A stretch of 6,306 nt of DNA from Silvimonas sp. JCM 19000. Its GTDB lineage: Bacteria; Pseudomonadota; Gammaproteobacteria; Burkholderiales; Chitinibacteraceae. The stretch is from the NCBI GenBank assembly GCA_001313065.1, contig BBFD01000231.1:1-6306 (forward strand), given 5' to 3'. The position numbers and the translations under genes were made by a program. This document shows, piece by piece, positions 1-6,267 of this stretch (position 1 is its first letter; each line of letters starts with the position of its first letter). The notes beneath the pieces are model-generated. The model saw only the letters and a program-made list of their open reading frames with translations. It did no database searches and had not been told where the DNA came from.

Positions 1-2
1 CG

Positions 3-356
3 ATTGCCACGGCGGCGGGCGTGCGCCATGTCGATCCGGCCCGCTTGCGCGCGGCGCAGGCTTTGGGCGCCACGCGCTGGCAAAGTGTGTTCTACGTGGT
101 GTTGCCCAATGCCTTGCCCGATATTCTGACCGGCGTGCGCATCGGGCTAGGCAGTGGCTGGTCTACCCTGGTGGCCGCCGAACTGATCGCAGCCACGCGC
201 GGCCTGGGCTTTATGGTGCAATCGGCGGCACAGTTTCTGGTTACCGACGTGGTGGTGCTCGGCATCGCCGTCATCGCGATCATTGCCTTTGGCCTGGAGC
301 TGGGCCTGCGCTGGCTACAACGCCGCCTCACCCCCTGGAAAAGCATGACGGCATAA
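3..356 (+). CDS. tauC: Taurine/sulfonate ABC transporter permease, C-terminal part (5' end outside window)
   Basis: This is the inner-membrane permease of a TauABC-type importer, which brings taurine or related sulfonates into the cytoplasm as a sulfur source. The frame is open from the left edge, so the visible 117 residues are the C-terminal end of a protein that is usually about 275 residues long. Near the start is the cytoplasmic EAA loop that contacts the ATPase (AAQALGATRWQSVFYVVLP, followed by NALPDI). It is followed by GWSTLVAAELIAATRGLGFM, very characteristic of TauC, then a last hydrophobic helix (VVVLGIAVIAIIAFGLELGL) and the typical end LRWLQRRLTPW. No frame break is seen here, unlike in the other genes. 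No tauD follows; the next gene is convergent, so this is the last gene of its operon. SsuC, the alkanesulfonate permease, is a close relative, but the AELIAAT-GLGFMVQSA stretch favours TauC. Confidence 0.85.
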   Translation: MATAAGVRHVDPARLRAAQALGATRWQSVFYVVLPNALPDILTGVRIGLGSGWSTLVAAELIAATRGLGFMVQSAAQFLVTDVVVLGIAVIAIIAFGLELGLRWLQRRLTPWKSMTA

Positions 357-374
357 GGTGGGTGGAAGCCCACC
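357..374. repeat. Inverted repeat directly after the tauC stop codon
   Basis: GGTGGG and CCCACC (6-base arms, 6-base spacer) begin at the base after the tauC TAA. The hairpin is GC-rich but no T-run follows on the plus strand, so it is not a canonical intrinsic terminator. It may stabilise the tauC mRNA 3' end. The same GGTGGG/CCCACC motif recurs at 420-443 and 6250-6267, which suggests a family of dispersed palindromes. Confidence 0.5.
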
Positions 375-419
375 ATGCCAAGCCATCGCCACGCGCCGCC
401 CCCTTTGCATGCCACTTTG

Positions 420-443
420 ATGGGTGGGTCCAGACCCACCCAT
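420..443. repeat. Perfect 11-bp-arm palindrome between convergent genes
   Basis: The left arm ATGGGTGGGTC (420-430) and right arm GACCCACCCAT (433-443) are exact reverse complements separated by only CA. The element lies between the tauC end and the end of the convergent histidine kinase gene at 473. Neither side carries a clear T-run. It could still act as a bidirectional transcription or 3'-end-processing barrier. It shares the core GGTGGGTC-NN-GACCCACC with the element at 6250-6267. The remainder of 357-472 holds no gene that I can support. Confidence 0.6.
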
Positions 444-472
444 GGATGCGCGGGTACTAAGCGTGCGTGGGT

Positions 473-1936
473 TTATGCGGCGGCGAGCGGTAATTGCACG
501 ATCGCCACCATGCCGTGGCCGGTATTTTCCAGACGGATATTGCCGCCATGGCGCTGCACGATATTGCGCGCAATTGCCAGGCCCAGCCCCACGCCCCCGG
601 TCTCGCGCGAGCGCGAGCTTTCCATGCGATAGAACGGCTCGAACACCTTGTCCAGATAATCCTCGGGCAAGCCCGGGCCCTGATCTTCGATGCGGATATC
701 AACCAGCCGACCACGCCGCTCGGTGCTCACCACCGCGACATCGCCATACTTGATCGCGTTATCGATCAGATTGGTCATGCAACGCTGCAAAGAGGCCGGA
801 TTGGCGCGGATGGCTACGCCGCTGCGATTGCGCAAGGTCACATCCTGACCTGCGTCGGCGGCATCGATGCAGACTGTCTCCAGCAATGAATCCAGATCCA
901 GATTCTGCATATGGTCCGCCGTGGTGCTGCGGGCAAAATCGAGGCCCTCACGCACCAGTTGCTGCATTGCGGCCAGATCATTCAGCAATTGCGCGCGCAG
1001 TTCCGGGTTTTCTACCTTTTCCAGGCGCAAGCGGATGCGGGTAAGCGGGGTCTGCAAGTCGTGGGCTATCGCGGCCAGCATGAATACGCGCTGCTGGATA
1101 TGAACCCGGATTTGCGCCTGCATCGCATTAAACGCGGCGATGGCGCGGCGGATTTCCCACGGACCTTCTTCCTGCAGCGGTTGGCGTTCAATGTCCGCAC
1201 CGAGCTCACTGGCCGCCCGTGACAGGCGCCGCAGTGGCGAAATCACCATCCGTGCCGCCACCCAGGCCAGCGCGGCAATCAGCGCAAAAAAAACACCAGC
1301 AAATGCACCGGGAAGGGCCGGTCGGCGCCAAACGGACCAAATGGCGGCATCGGTCCACCAAAGGCGGAGCCGATGGCGATATGTACCGTGGTGCCATCCT
1401 GCAAGGCAAGGTCGGCGCGCATGCATGGCACTTCGTTTTTTCGGCGGCGCGCCGCCATTAGCCTCTGGCTCCGGGCGTACTTCTTGCGGACCGCCAAAGC
1501 CGTCTTCCGGTCGACCGCCAAAGGCGCGATCTTCCGGATTGCGCGGAAAGCGCACACAACGTTGCATGGCGCTGGCATGAAGCACCTGGACCGCGCCCGG
1601 CACCTTGGCGCGCAACGATGCCATCAGCGCCAGATCGTCGTCGCCACGCACCGTGGCATCGCCGCCCAGCGAGGCACGCAAGCCGACATGGCCGCTTGAC
1701 GTCACAATGCGCGGCCGCACTTCCGCCGGAATGCCATTCAGCAAATGCATGAACTGCGCTACGCGTTCGGTATCGTGTTGCGCGCGCAGTTGCTGCATCG
1801 ATTGCTGTTCTTCGCGACGTGCCAACTCAAACGTCAGCACAATCGCCAACACCACACCCGCCGCCAGCAGCAGAAAGATGCGATTGGTCATCGAACCCGT
1901 CAGCTTGTGCCAACGGCGGGTGAGGCGTGCTTTCAA
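473..1936 (-). CDS. OmpR-partner sensor histidine kinase (EnvZ/CpxA-like), middle segment out of frame
   Basis: This is an inner-membrane sensor kinase expected to phosphorylate the adjacent response regulator. The 487-residue frame has TM1 at about residues 18-38, a periplasmic region, TM2 at about 211-230, a HAMP linker, and an H-box AHDLQTPLTRIRLRLE with His292 as phosphoacceptor. ATPase boxes follow: N (DNAIKYG, Asn393), G1 (EDQGPGLP), F (VFEPFYR) and G2 (GGVGLGLA). Residues 168-214 are not the true reading. In another minus frame the same DNA encodes a convincing continuation (NEVPCMRADLALQDG, then a Gly/Pro-rich stretch, then DRPFPVHLLVFF running into TM2). The switch points are T6 at 1436-1441, one base long, and A8 at 1286-1293, one short or two long. 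They compensate, so the frame stays open. The TTG start at 1936-1934 overlaps the regulator's TGA; the ATG at 1891 is an alternative start. The signal sensed is unknown. Confidence 0.85.
   Translation of the reverse strand: MKARLTRRWHKLTGSMTNRIFLLLAAGVVLAIVLTFELARREEQQSMQQLRAQHDTERVAQFMHLLNGIPAEVRPRIVTSSGHVGLRASLGGDATVRGDDDLALMASLRAKVPGAVQVLHASAMQRCVRFPRNPEDRAFGGRPEDGFGGPQEVRPEPEANGGAPPKKRSAMHARRPCLAGWHHGTYRHRLRLWWTDAAIWSVWRRPALPGAFAGVFFALIAALAWVAARMVISPLRRLSRAASELGADIERQPLQEEGPWEIRRAIAAFNAMQAQIRVHIQQRVFMLAAIAHDLQTPLTRIRLRLEKVENPELRAQLLNDLAAMQQLVREGLDFARSTTADHMQNLDLDSLLETVCIDAADAGQDVTLRNRSGVAIRANPASLQRCMTNLIDNAIKYGDVAVVSTERRGRLVDIRIEDQGPGLPEDYLDKVFEPFYRMESSRSRETGGVGLGLAIARNIVQRHGGNIRLENTGHGMVAIVQLPLAAA
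1933..1936 (-). promoter_or_regulatory. Stop/start overlap TTGA coupling regulator to kinase
   Basis: On the minus strand the regulator ends in TGA (1935-1933) and the kinase frame can start at TTG (1936-1934), sharing the tetranucleotide TTGA. This is a typical arrangement for translational coupling of an OmpR-type regulator to its kinase. Supporting the start, the N-terminus it adds is basic (KARLTRRWHK), as expected just before TM1. The competing start is the ATG at 1891, fifteen residues downstream. Confidence 0.5.
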
Positions 1937-2660
1937 TGGTCTACCGTCACTACGGCTGCCAGCACGTAGCCTTCGTTACGAACAGTTTTGATCAGTTGCG
2001 GCGACTTGGCATCGTCGTCCAGCTTTTGCCGCAAGCGGCTGATCTGCAGATCAATCGAGCGCTCAAACGGCTCGGCATCGCGGCCTTGCGTCAGATTAAG
2101 AATCTGGTCGCGATTGAGTACGCGCTGCGGATGTTCCAGCAGCGTTTTGAGCAAGCGGAATTCACCGCCTGACAACATCACCAGCACGCCGTCGGGGCGA
2201 ACCAGATGGCGCGCGCGCAGATCGAGCGTCCAGTTGGCAAAACGCATGGCGGTGGCGTCCGGCGTGTCGAGGTTCGGCGGCAGTGCCCAGGTACGCCGCA
2301 ACACCGTGCGCACCCGCGCCACCAACTCGCGCGCTCGAATGGCTTGGTCAGATAATCATCCGCGCCCATTTCCAGGCCAAGGATACGATCGACCGGATCG
2401 CCGCGTGCGGTCAGGATGATGACGGGCAGGTTGGAACTGGAGCGCAGATTGCGGCAAAGCGTCAGGCCATCTTCGCCCGGCAATGTAAGGTCTAGCACCA
2501 CCAGATCAACTTTGTTGGCGTCCAGCATGCGTTGCATACCGGCGCCGTCGCTGGCGGTAAACGCTCTAAAACCGTGGGTATCCAGGTAATCGGCCAGCAG
2601 GCTGCGGATTTCGTGGTCGTCGTCGACGACGAGAACGCGGGTGGGGGTCTGGTTTTCCAT
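1933..2660 (-). CDS. OmpR-family response regulator, interrupted by one frameshift
   Basis: This is a DNA-binding two-component regulator, 242 residues once the frame is restored. The receiver domain (about 1-120) has acidic residues Asp13-15 (VVDDDHE), phosphoacceptor Asp57 (VVLDLTLPGEDG), Thr84 (ILTARGD) and Lys106 (YLTKPFE). The winged-helix effector (about 150-237) shows LSGGEFRLLKTLLEHP, the recognition-helix region RSIDLQISRLRQKL, and KTVRNEGYVLAA. The two halves lie in different frames. After KPFE the observed GAG-CGCGCG needs one more C near 2333-2334 to read the canonical PFEPRELVARVRTVLRR. As written, the receiver runs on into an unrelated tail. I chose the ATG at 2660 because MENQTPTRVLVVDDD is the usual length before the receiver. 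In-frame ATG 2669 and TTG 2672 are alternatives, and no strong Shine-Dalgarno sequence separates them. The stop overlaps the start of the downstream kinase, indicating translational coupling with its cognate partner. Confidence 0.88.
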
Positions 2661-2920
2661 AAGCGCCATCAAAGAGTTACGCGCACATCGGGGTGCGTGA
2701 GCGGGTTATCACCGTGCCATTTGTATCAAGCCGGGCTGCCAGCGAATGTATGTGAATCACCCCCGGCCCGAAAGCCGGTTTTGTATCGCCACGTATCAAG
2801 TGCGCGCCCAAACTTGCATTGATACAAATCTTTTGCGGGCGCGCGGGCATTGTCAAAATCGCGTAGGGCGTACGTAACCGGGGCCGACGGGCGGTGGCGT
2901 CACGCCCCGATCCGCCGCGT
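2661..2920 (-). promoter_or_regulatory. Upstream region of the regulator-kinase operon with GTATC/GATAC repeats
   Basis: This 260-base gap holds no gene that I can support. It contains four copies of a GTATC core: ATTTGTATCAA (2719-2729), TTTGTATC (2780-2787), GTATCAAG (2793-2800) and the inverse TTGATACAAAT (2819-2829). The first and last are perfect 11-base inverted repeats. The two middle cores are direct repeats exactly 10 bases apart, the helical-turn spacing typical of OmpR-family binding sites, so autoregulation is a reasonable inference. A possible promoter on the minus strand is TTGACA (2856-2851) followed after 17 bases by the weak -10 AAAGAT. Which promoter drives the operon cannot be decided from sequence alone. 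Confidence 0.5.
2879..2909 (-). terminator. Hairpin just after the PAS kinase stop
   Basis: CGGGGC (2879-2884) pairs with GCCCCG (2904-2909), and inside it GACG (2886-2889) pairs with CGTC (2898-2901), with a small asymmetric bulge and an 8-base loop. It starts 11 bases past the stop codon at 2921. No T-run follows on the minus strand, so it is at best a weak or factor-dependent terminator or an mRNA-stabilising structure. Confidence 0.3.
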
Positions 2921-4789
2921 TCAGGGCAGCAAGGCGAATTCACGCGCGCCGGGTTCGCGGCGCAAATCGGGCACGGTAAAGAAGATGGTGGTGCCTTCGT
3001 TAACCTTGCTCCGCGCCAGATGCGACCATCGTGCCGGTGGATGGCACGCTGGGCGATGGCCAGGCCTATGCCATTACCGGCCGCATCACCCGGGCCATGC
3101 AGGCGGTGGAAGGGGGTAAACAATTTGCCAGCCTGGGTCATATCAAAGCCCAGGCCGTTATCCCGCACATAAAACACCGGTTGGCCGCCGGTGGGGTTCA
3201 TGCCGAATTCGATCTCGGCGTGATCGCGCGTGGCGGTGAACTTCCACGCGTTATGCAGCAGATTGTGCAGCACCACGCGCAGCAACCGCGGATCAGCCAG
3301 GCGTGCAAGCCGGGCGCACCAGCAACTGGATCTGGCGCGTGGGTTCCAGTGCGTGCAGTTCTTCGATGACGTCATGGGCCAGCGCGGTCACATCAACCTC
3401 TTGCCGCCGCACCTCGCTGCGCGAAATTCGGGTTAGCGCGATCAGATCCTCAATCAGCATCGACATATTCAAAACCGCAGTGCGGATGCGCGCCAGGTAG
3501 TTGCGGGCGTTGACGTCGAGTTTCTCGCCATAGTCTTCTTGCAATACCTGGCTAAAGCCGTCGATGGTGCGCAGCGGCGTGCGCAAATCATGCGAAATCG
3601 ACCACGACAAGGCGTCGCTCTCGTGCTGCACCGTGGCCATGGCGCGGGTGCGCGCTTCGATGGCCTCTTCCAGATGATTGCGGTAGTTCTCCAGCTCTTG
3701 CGCGGTATGGCGGCGCGCGCTGATATCCACCAGATAGCCTTGCAGATGCTTGCTGCCGTCCTCGTTCACCGTGGCGCTGGCGGCCAGCCAGACCCAGACC
3801 ACCTGCCTTCCGCACCAATAAAGCGGCACTCGATCTGGCTATGCCGGGTCTGGGTAAACTCGGAAAACACCGGATAGAGCAAATGACGGTCATCCGGGTG
3901 CAGCACATTGACCAGAAAGTTTTCCTGATACCAGCTTGCCAGTGGGTAACCGAGCAAGCCTTCCGCCTGCGGGCCCACGTAGGTAAAACTCCAGGCTTCC
4001 GGGTGCGCATCCCACGGGATGACCTGGGTGTTTTCGACCAGCCGCCGATAGCGGTCTTCGCTGGCGCGCAGGGCCAGCTCGATCTGGCGGCGGCTCAGCA
4101 AATCGGCTTCGAGTTGCAGGTTTTTTTTGTTCCAGCGTCTGGATCAGTTGGCGTAGGGAACGCCGCGTATGCTCCAGATTGCGCCCGAGGCGGCCGAGTT
4201 CGTCATTGCGCTGCCATTCAAAGCTTTCGCTCAGGTCTTGTTGCGCCAGCTGCAGCGATTGCCGCGTCAGCCGGTTTACCGGTCGCAGCAGGCGCGATTC
4301 CAGCAAGAACAGGATCAAGCCCATGCTGATTGCTACCTGCAGCGCCACTGCGATCAGATAAATTCGTTGATTGGCGTGGATTTGCGCCACGACGCGGCCG
4401 TCGTCCAGCTCCACGCTGATGGTGCCAATATTGTTGCCTTGCTTGCTGACGATGCGGGAGAGCTTGAACAGATGGCCCGTCACCCGATCGGGCCGGTCGG
4501 CGCTCAAAAAAAACCGGCCGAGGGTGGCGTCGTTGACGCTGATGCGCACCACGCGTTCGTCGCTCATAAAAGACTGGAGCAGCGGGCGACCGGCTTCGGG
4601 CGACAGATTCCACAACGGTTCTTGCATGCCCAGCGCCAGCACGTCGGCGATGCGGGCGTGATCGGCGTGCAAGTCGGCTTCCGCTTTGGCCAGTTGGCGA
4701 TCAAGGCTGAAATAACCGTTGATGCTGGCGGGCAACAGCAGGCCCAACAACAAGGCAAGGATCAAGGCGGTGCGCAGAGAAAGATTCAT
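2921..4789 (-). CDS. PAS-domain sensor histidine kinase (membrane-bound), interrupted by several frameshifts
   Basis: With the frame restored this is a 623-residue inner-membrane sensor kinase. TM1 spans about residues 7-25, followed by a periplasmic domain to about 143 (containing MQEPLWNLSPEAGRPLL and DERVVRISVND), TM2 at 144-163, HAMP to about 217 and a short coiled coil. A PAS/PAC domain occupies about 243-360 (ASEDRYRRLVENTQ, GYLVDISARR). A phytochrome-type HisKA has the H-box SISHDLRTPLRTIDGF (His400), and the ATPase domain has N-box HNLLHNAWKF (Asn514), DNGLGF, FTPFHR and GNGIGLA. It ends at TGA 2921-2923. Frame breaks: T8 at 4121-4128 one base long; CC at 3802-3803 one short; CC at 3310-3311 and 3297-3298 each one short; CC at 3016-3017 one short. 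No receiver domain follows, so it needs a separate regulator. The nearest is the OmpR-type gene downstream, although that gene has its own kinase. The signal is unknown. Confidence 0.85.
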
Positions 4790-4923
4790 TCGGCCCGGAG
4801 CATGAGGTTTGAATACGCGGTGTCCGACTTGGTAAACGGGGGCGGGGCGTTTGAATTCATCTTACATGATGCCGCCGTGGCTGCCGCCCGCGCCGTGTCT
4901 GCACCTTGCGTTGCGCGCAACAC

Positions 4924-4953
4924 ATGCCGCCGGCATGGCCAGGATGGCGGCAT
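4924..4953. repeat. 8-base inverted repeat overlapping the proposed dadA -10
   Basis: ATGCCGCC (4924-4931) and GGCGGCAT (4946-4953) are perfect inverted repeats around a 14-base spacer. The right arm overlaps the CATAAT box, so protein binding or hairpin formation here could control dadA. A third copy of ATGCCGCC lies at 4869-4876. Function is inferred from position only. Confidence 0.35.
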
Positions 4954-4972
4954 AATACGGGCTCGCAAAGAC

Positions 4973-4978
4973 AGGTGA
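4973..4978 (+). promoter_or_regulatory. Ribosome binding site of dadA
   Basis: AGGTGA lies 7 bases before the ATG at 4986. This is good Shine-Dalgarno placement and fixes the dadA start, which opens directly into the FAD-binding strand MRVMVLGAG. Confidence 0.7.
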
Positions 4979-4985
4979 TTCCAAC

Positions 4986-6235
4986 ATGCGCGTAATGGTG
5001 TTAGGGGCGGGGATAACGGGGGTGACTTCGGCCTGGTATCTGGCGCAAGCCGGGCACGAAGTCACGGTACTGGAACGCGGCCATGCCGCTGCGCTCGAAA
5101 CCAGTTTTGCCAACGGCGGCCAGATTTCGGTATGCCATGCCGAGCCGTGGGCCAATATCAAAGCACCGTGGAAGATATTGCAGTGGTTGGCCGAAGACGA
5201 TGCACCGCTGGTCTGGCGCATGCGGGCCGATCTGGCGCAATGGCGGTGGGGTCTGCGTTTTTTTGCTGGAGTGTGCACCGCAGCGGGCACGGCACAATCT
5301 GCAATCGCTGGTACGGCTGGGTCTGTATAGCCGGCAATTGCTACAAGAACTGCGCGCGCAGTTGGGCTTTGATTACGACCAATCCACCCGCGGCATCCTG
5401 CATTACTACACCGATCCCAAAGAATTTGAGTCCGCCTTGCCTGCCGCTGCCGCCATGCGCCAGCTCGGCCTGCAACGCACGCCTGCCGACGCCGCCCGTT
5501 GCCTTGCCATCGAGCCAGCCCTGGCACACAGCCATCGGCCCATCGTCGGCGGCACTTATACCGAGAGCGACGAATCGGGCGACGCGCACCGCTTTACCCA
5601 GTTGCTGGCGGCGCGCTGTGAACAAGCGGGCGTCCGCTTTCGGTATGGCGTAAATATCGAACGCATTGTGACGCGCGCCGATCAGGTTGTGGGTGTGCAG
5701 ATTGCGGCGGAAGATGAACTCGCCAGTGCCGATGCTTACGTGGTGTGCCTCGGCAGCTACACCCCGCACTTGCTGCGCCGCTGGGCGTCAAACTCGATAT
5801 TTATCCGGGCAAAGGCTACTCGGTGACGATACCGCTGGCTGAGGGCGATAAAGCACCCCAGGTCAGTCTGACCGACGACGGCCACAAGCTGGTGTTCTCG
5901 CGGCTGGGGCAACGTTTGCGGGTGGCCGGGATGGCGGAATTTGCGGGCTACGATTTGCGCATAGATAAAGCGCGTTGCCACGCGTTGCTGACGCGGGTGC
6001 AGGAGATATTCCCGCATTTATCTGGCTATCAGCATGCGGAATTCTGGACCGGGCTGCGCCCGTGCACGCCAGGCAATCTGCCTATATCGGCAAGACCGGG
6101 ATTGCAGGTCTGTTCGTCAATAGCGGCCATGGTACGTTGGGCTGGACCGAAGGCTGCGGAAGCGGCCGCGCTGTGGCAGATATGGTGGATAACCGCCGAC
6201 CCGAGGTTGAATACCCCTTTATGCTGGCCGCCTGA
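4986..6235 (+). CDS. dadA: D-amino acid dehydrogenase (DadA), interrupted by three frameshifts
   Basis: DadA is a membrane-associated FAD enzyme that oxidises D-alanine and other D-amino acids to 2-oxoacids and ammonia, passing electrons to the respiratory chain. The restored protein is 416 residues, normal for the family. The N-terminus has the dinucleotide-binding motif GAGITG (residues 7-12) and the ribose-binding acid Glu30 (VTVLER), then ETSFANGGQIS. Later landmarks are LGSYTPHLL, YPGKGYSVT, FWTGLRPCTP and the C-terminal FAD-contact block NSGHGTLGWT with GCGSGRAVADM. The parts lie in three successive frames. T7 at 5258-5264 should be T6 (LRFLLECAP), CC at 5778-5779 should be CCC (LLRPLGVKLDIYPGKGY), and CC at 6081-6082 should be CCC (GNLPYIGKTG). 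As written, translation would stop at 5330. It starts from AGGTGA plus ATG and is divergent from the PAS kinase. No alanine racemase gene dadX is visible beside it. Another FAD-dependent amino acid oxidoreductase is possible but less likely. Confidence 0.88.
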
Positions 6236-6238
6236 GCC

Positions 6239-6267
6239 AAAAAAAATAGGGTGGGTCGAGACCCACC
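6239..6267 (-). terminator. Palindrome plus T-run: probable intrinsic terminator read on the minus strand
   Basis: GGTGGGTC (6250-6257) and GACCCACC (6260-6267) form an 8-base GC-rich stem with a 2-base centre. On the minus strand it is followed by CTA and eight T (6246-6239), a good intrinsic terminator. On the plus strand the stem is followed by ATTCAAAGG, so it does not look like a classical terminator for dadA, whose stop is only 14 bases before the stem. This implies a convergent minus-strand gene ending near or beyond the right edge. One minus-strand stop candidate is TGA at 6293-6291, but too little is visible to call a gene. The remaining bases to 6306 show nothing else. Confidence 0.5.

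Larger units (their letters stand above)
4790..4985. promoter_or_regulatory. Divergent intergenic region between the PAS kinase and dadA
   Basis: This 196-base stretch must carry the promoters of both divergent genes. For dadA, CATAAT at 4951-4956 is a five-of-six match to a -10 box, but no convincing -35 lies at the right distance. On the minus strand TAAGAT (4865-4860) is a weak -10 candidate for the kinase. The motif ATGCCGCC occurs at 4869-4876 and 4924-4931, and inverted as GGCGGCAT at 4946-4953, overlapping the proposed dadA -10. I see no gene here. A 60-codon minus-strand frame across it looks like a chance frame. Confidence 0.4.

Noticed and set aside
2763..2782. A CCGGC/GCCGG hairpin followed by TTTT on the plus strand, terminator-like.
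   Set aside because: No plus-strand gene precedes it, the stem is only 5 bases and the T-run only 4. It lies in the upstream region of the minus-strand regulator.
2677..3375. A 232-codon minus-strand frame that would extend the PAS kinase C-terminus through the intergenic region to 2677.
   Set aside because: Only its ATPase part (ADPRLLR to HDGRIW) is real. Beyond 3016 the family-like reading (VNEGTTIFFTVPDLRRE) is in another frame that stops at 2921.
4121..4128. Programmed ribosomal slippage at the A8 run of the PAS kinase mRNA.
   Set aside because: The kinase needs four further corrections at other sites, and similar breaks affect unrelated genes nearby, so error is far more economical than programmed frameshifting.
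4506..4513. A further A8 run inside the PAS kinase, checked as another frame break.
   Set aside because: The reading GRFFLSADRP runs smoothly through it in one frame, so no correction is needed.
4786..4968. A 60-codon minus-strand frame whose TGA overlaps the PAS kinase ATG (ATGA), possibly a leader peptide.
   Set aside because: No Shine-Dalgarno sequence, no family resemblance, composition like random GC-rich DNA, and it would occupy the whole divergent promoter region.
4169..4978. A 269-codon plus-strand frame antisense to the PAS kinase.
   Set aside because: It lies opposite well-supported kinase coding sequence, has no recognisable domain, and is a typical GC-rich antisense shadow.
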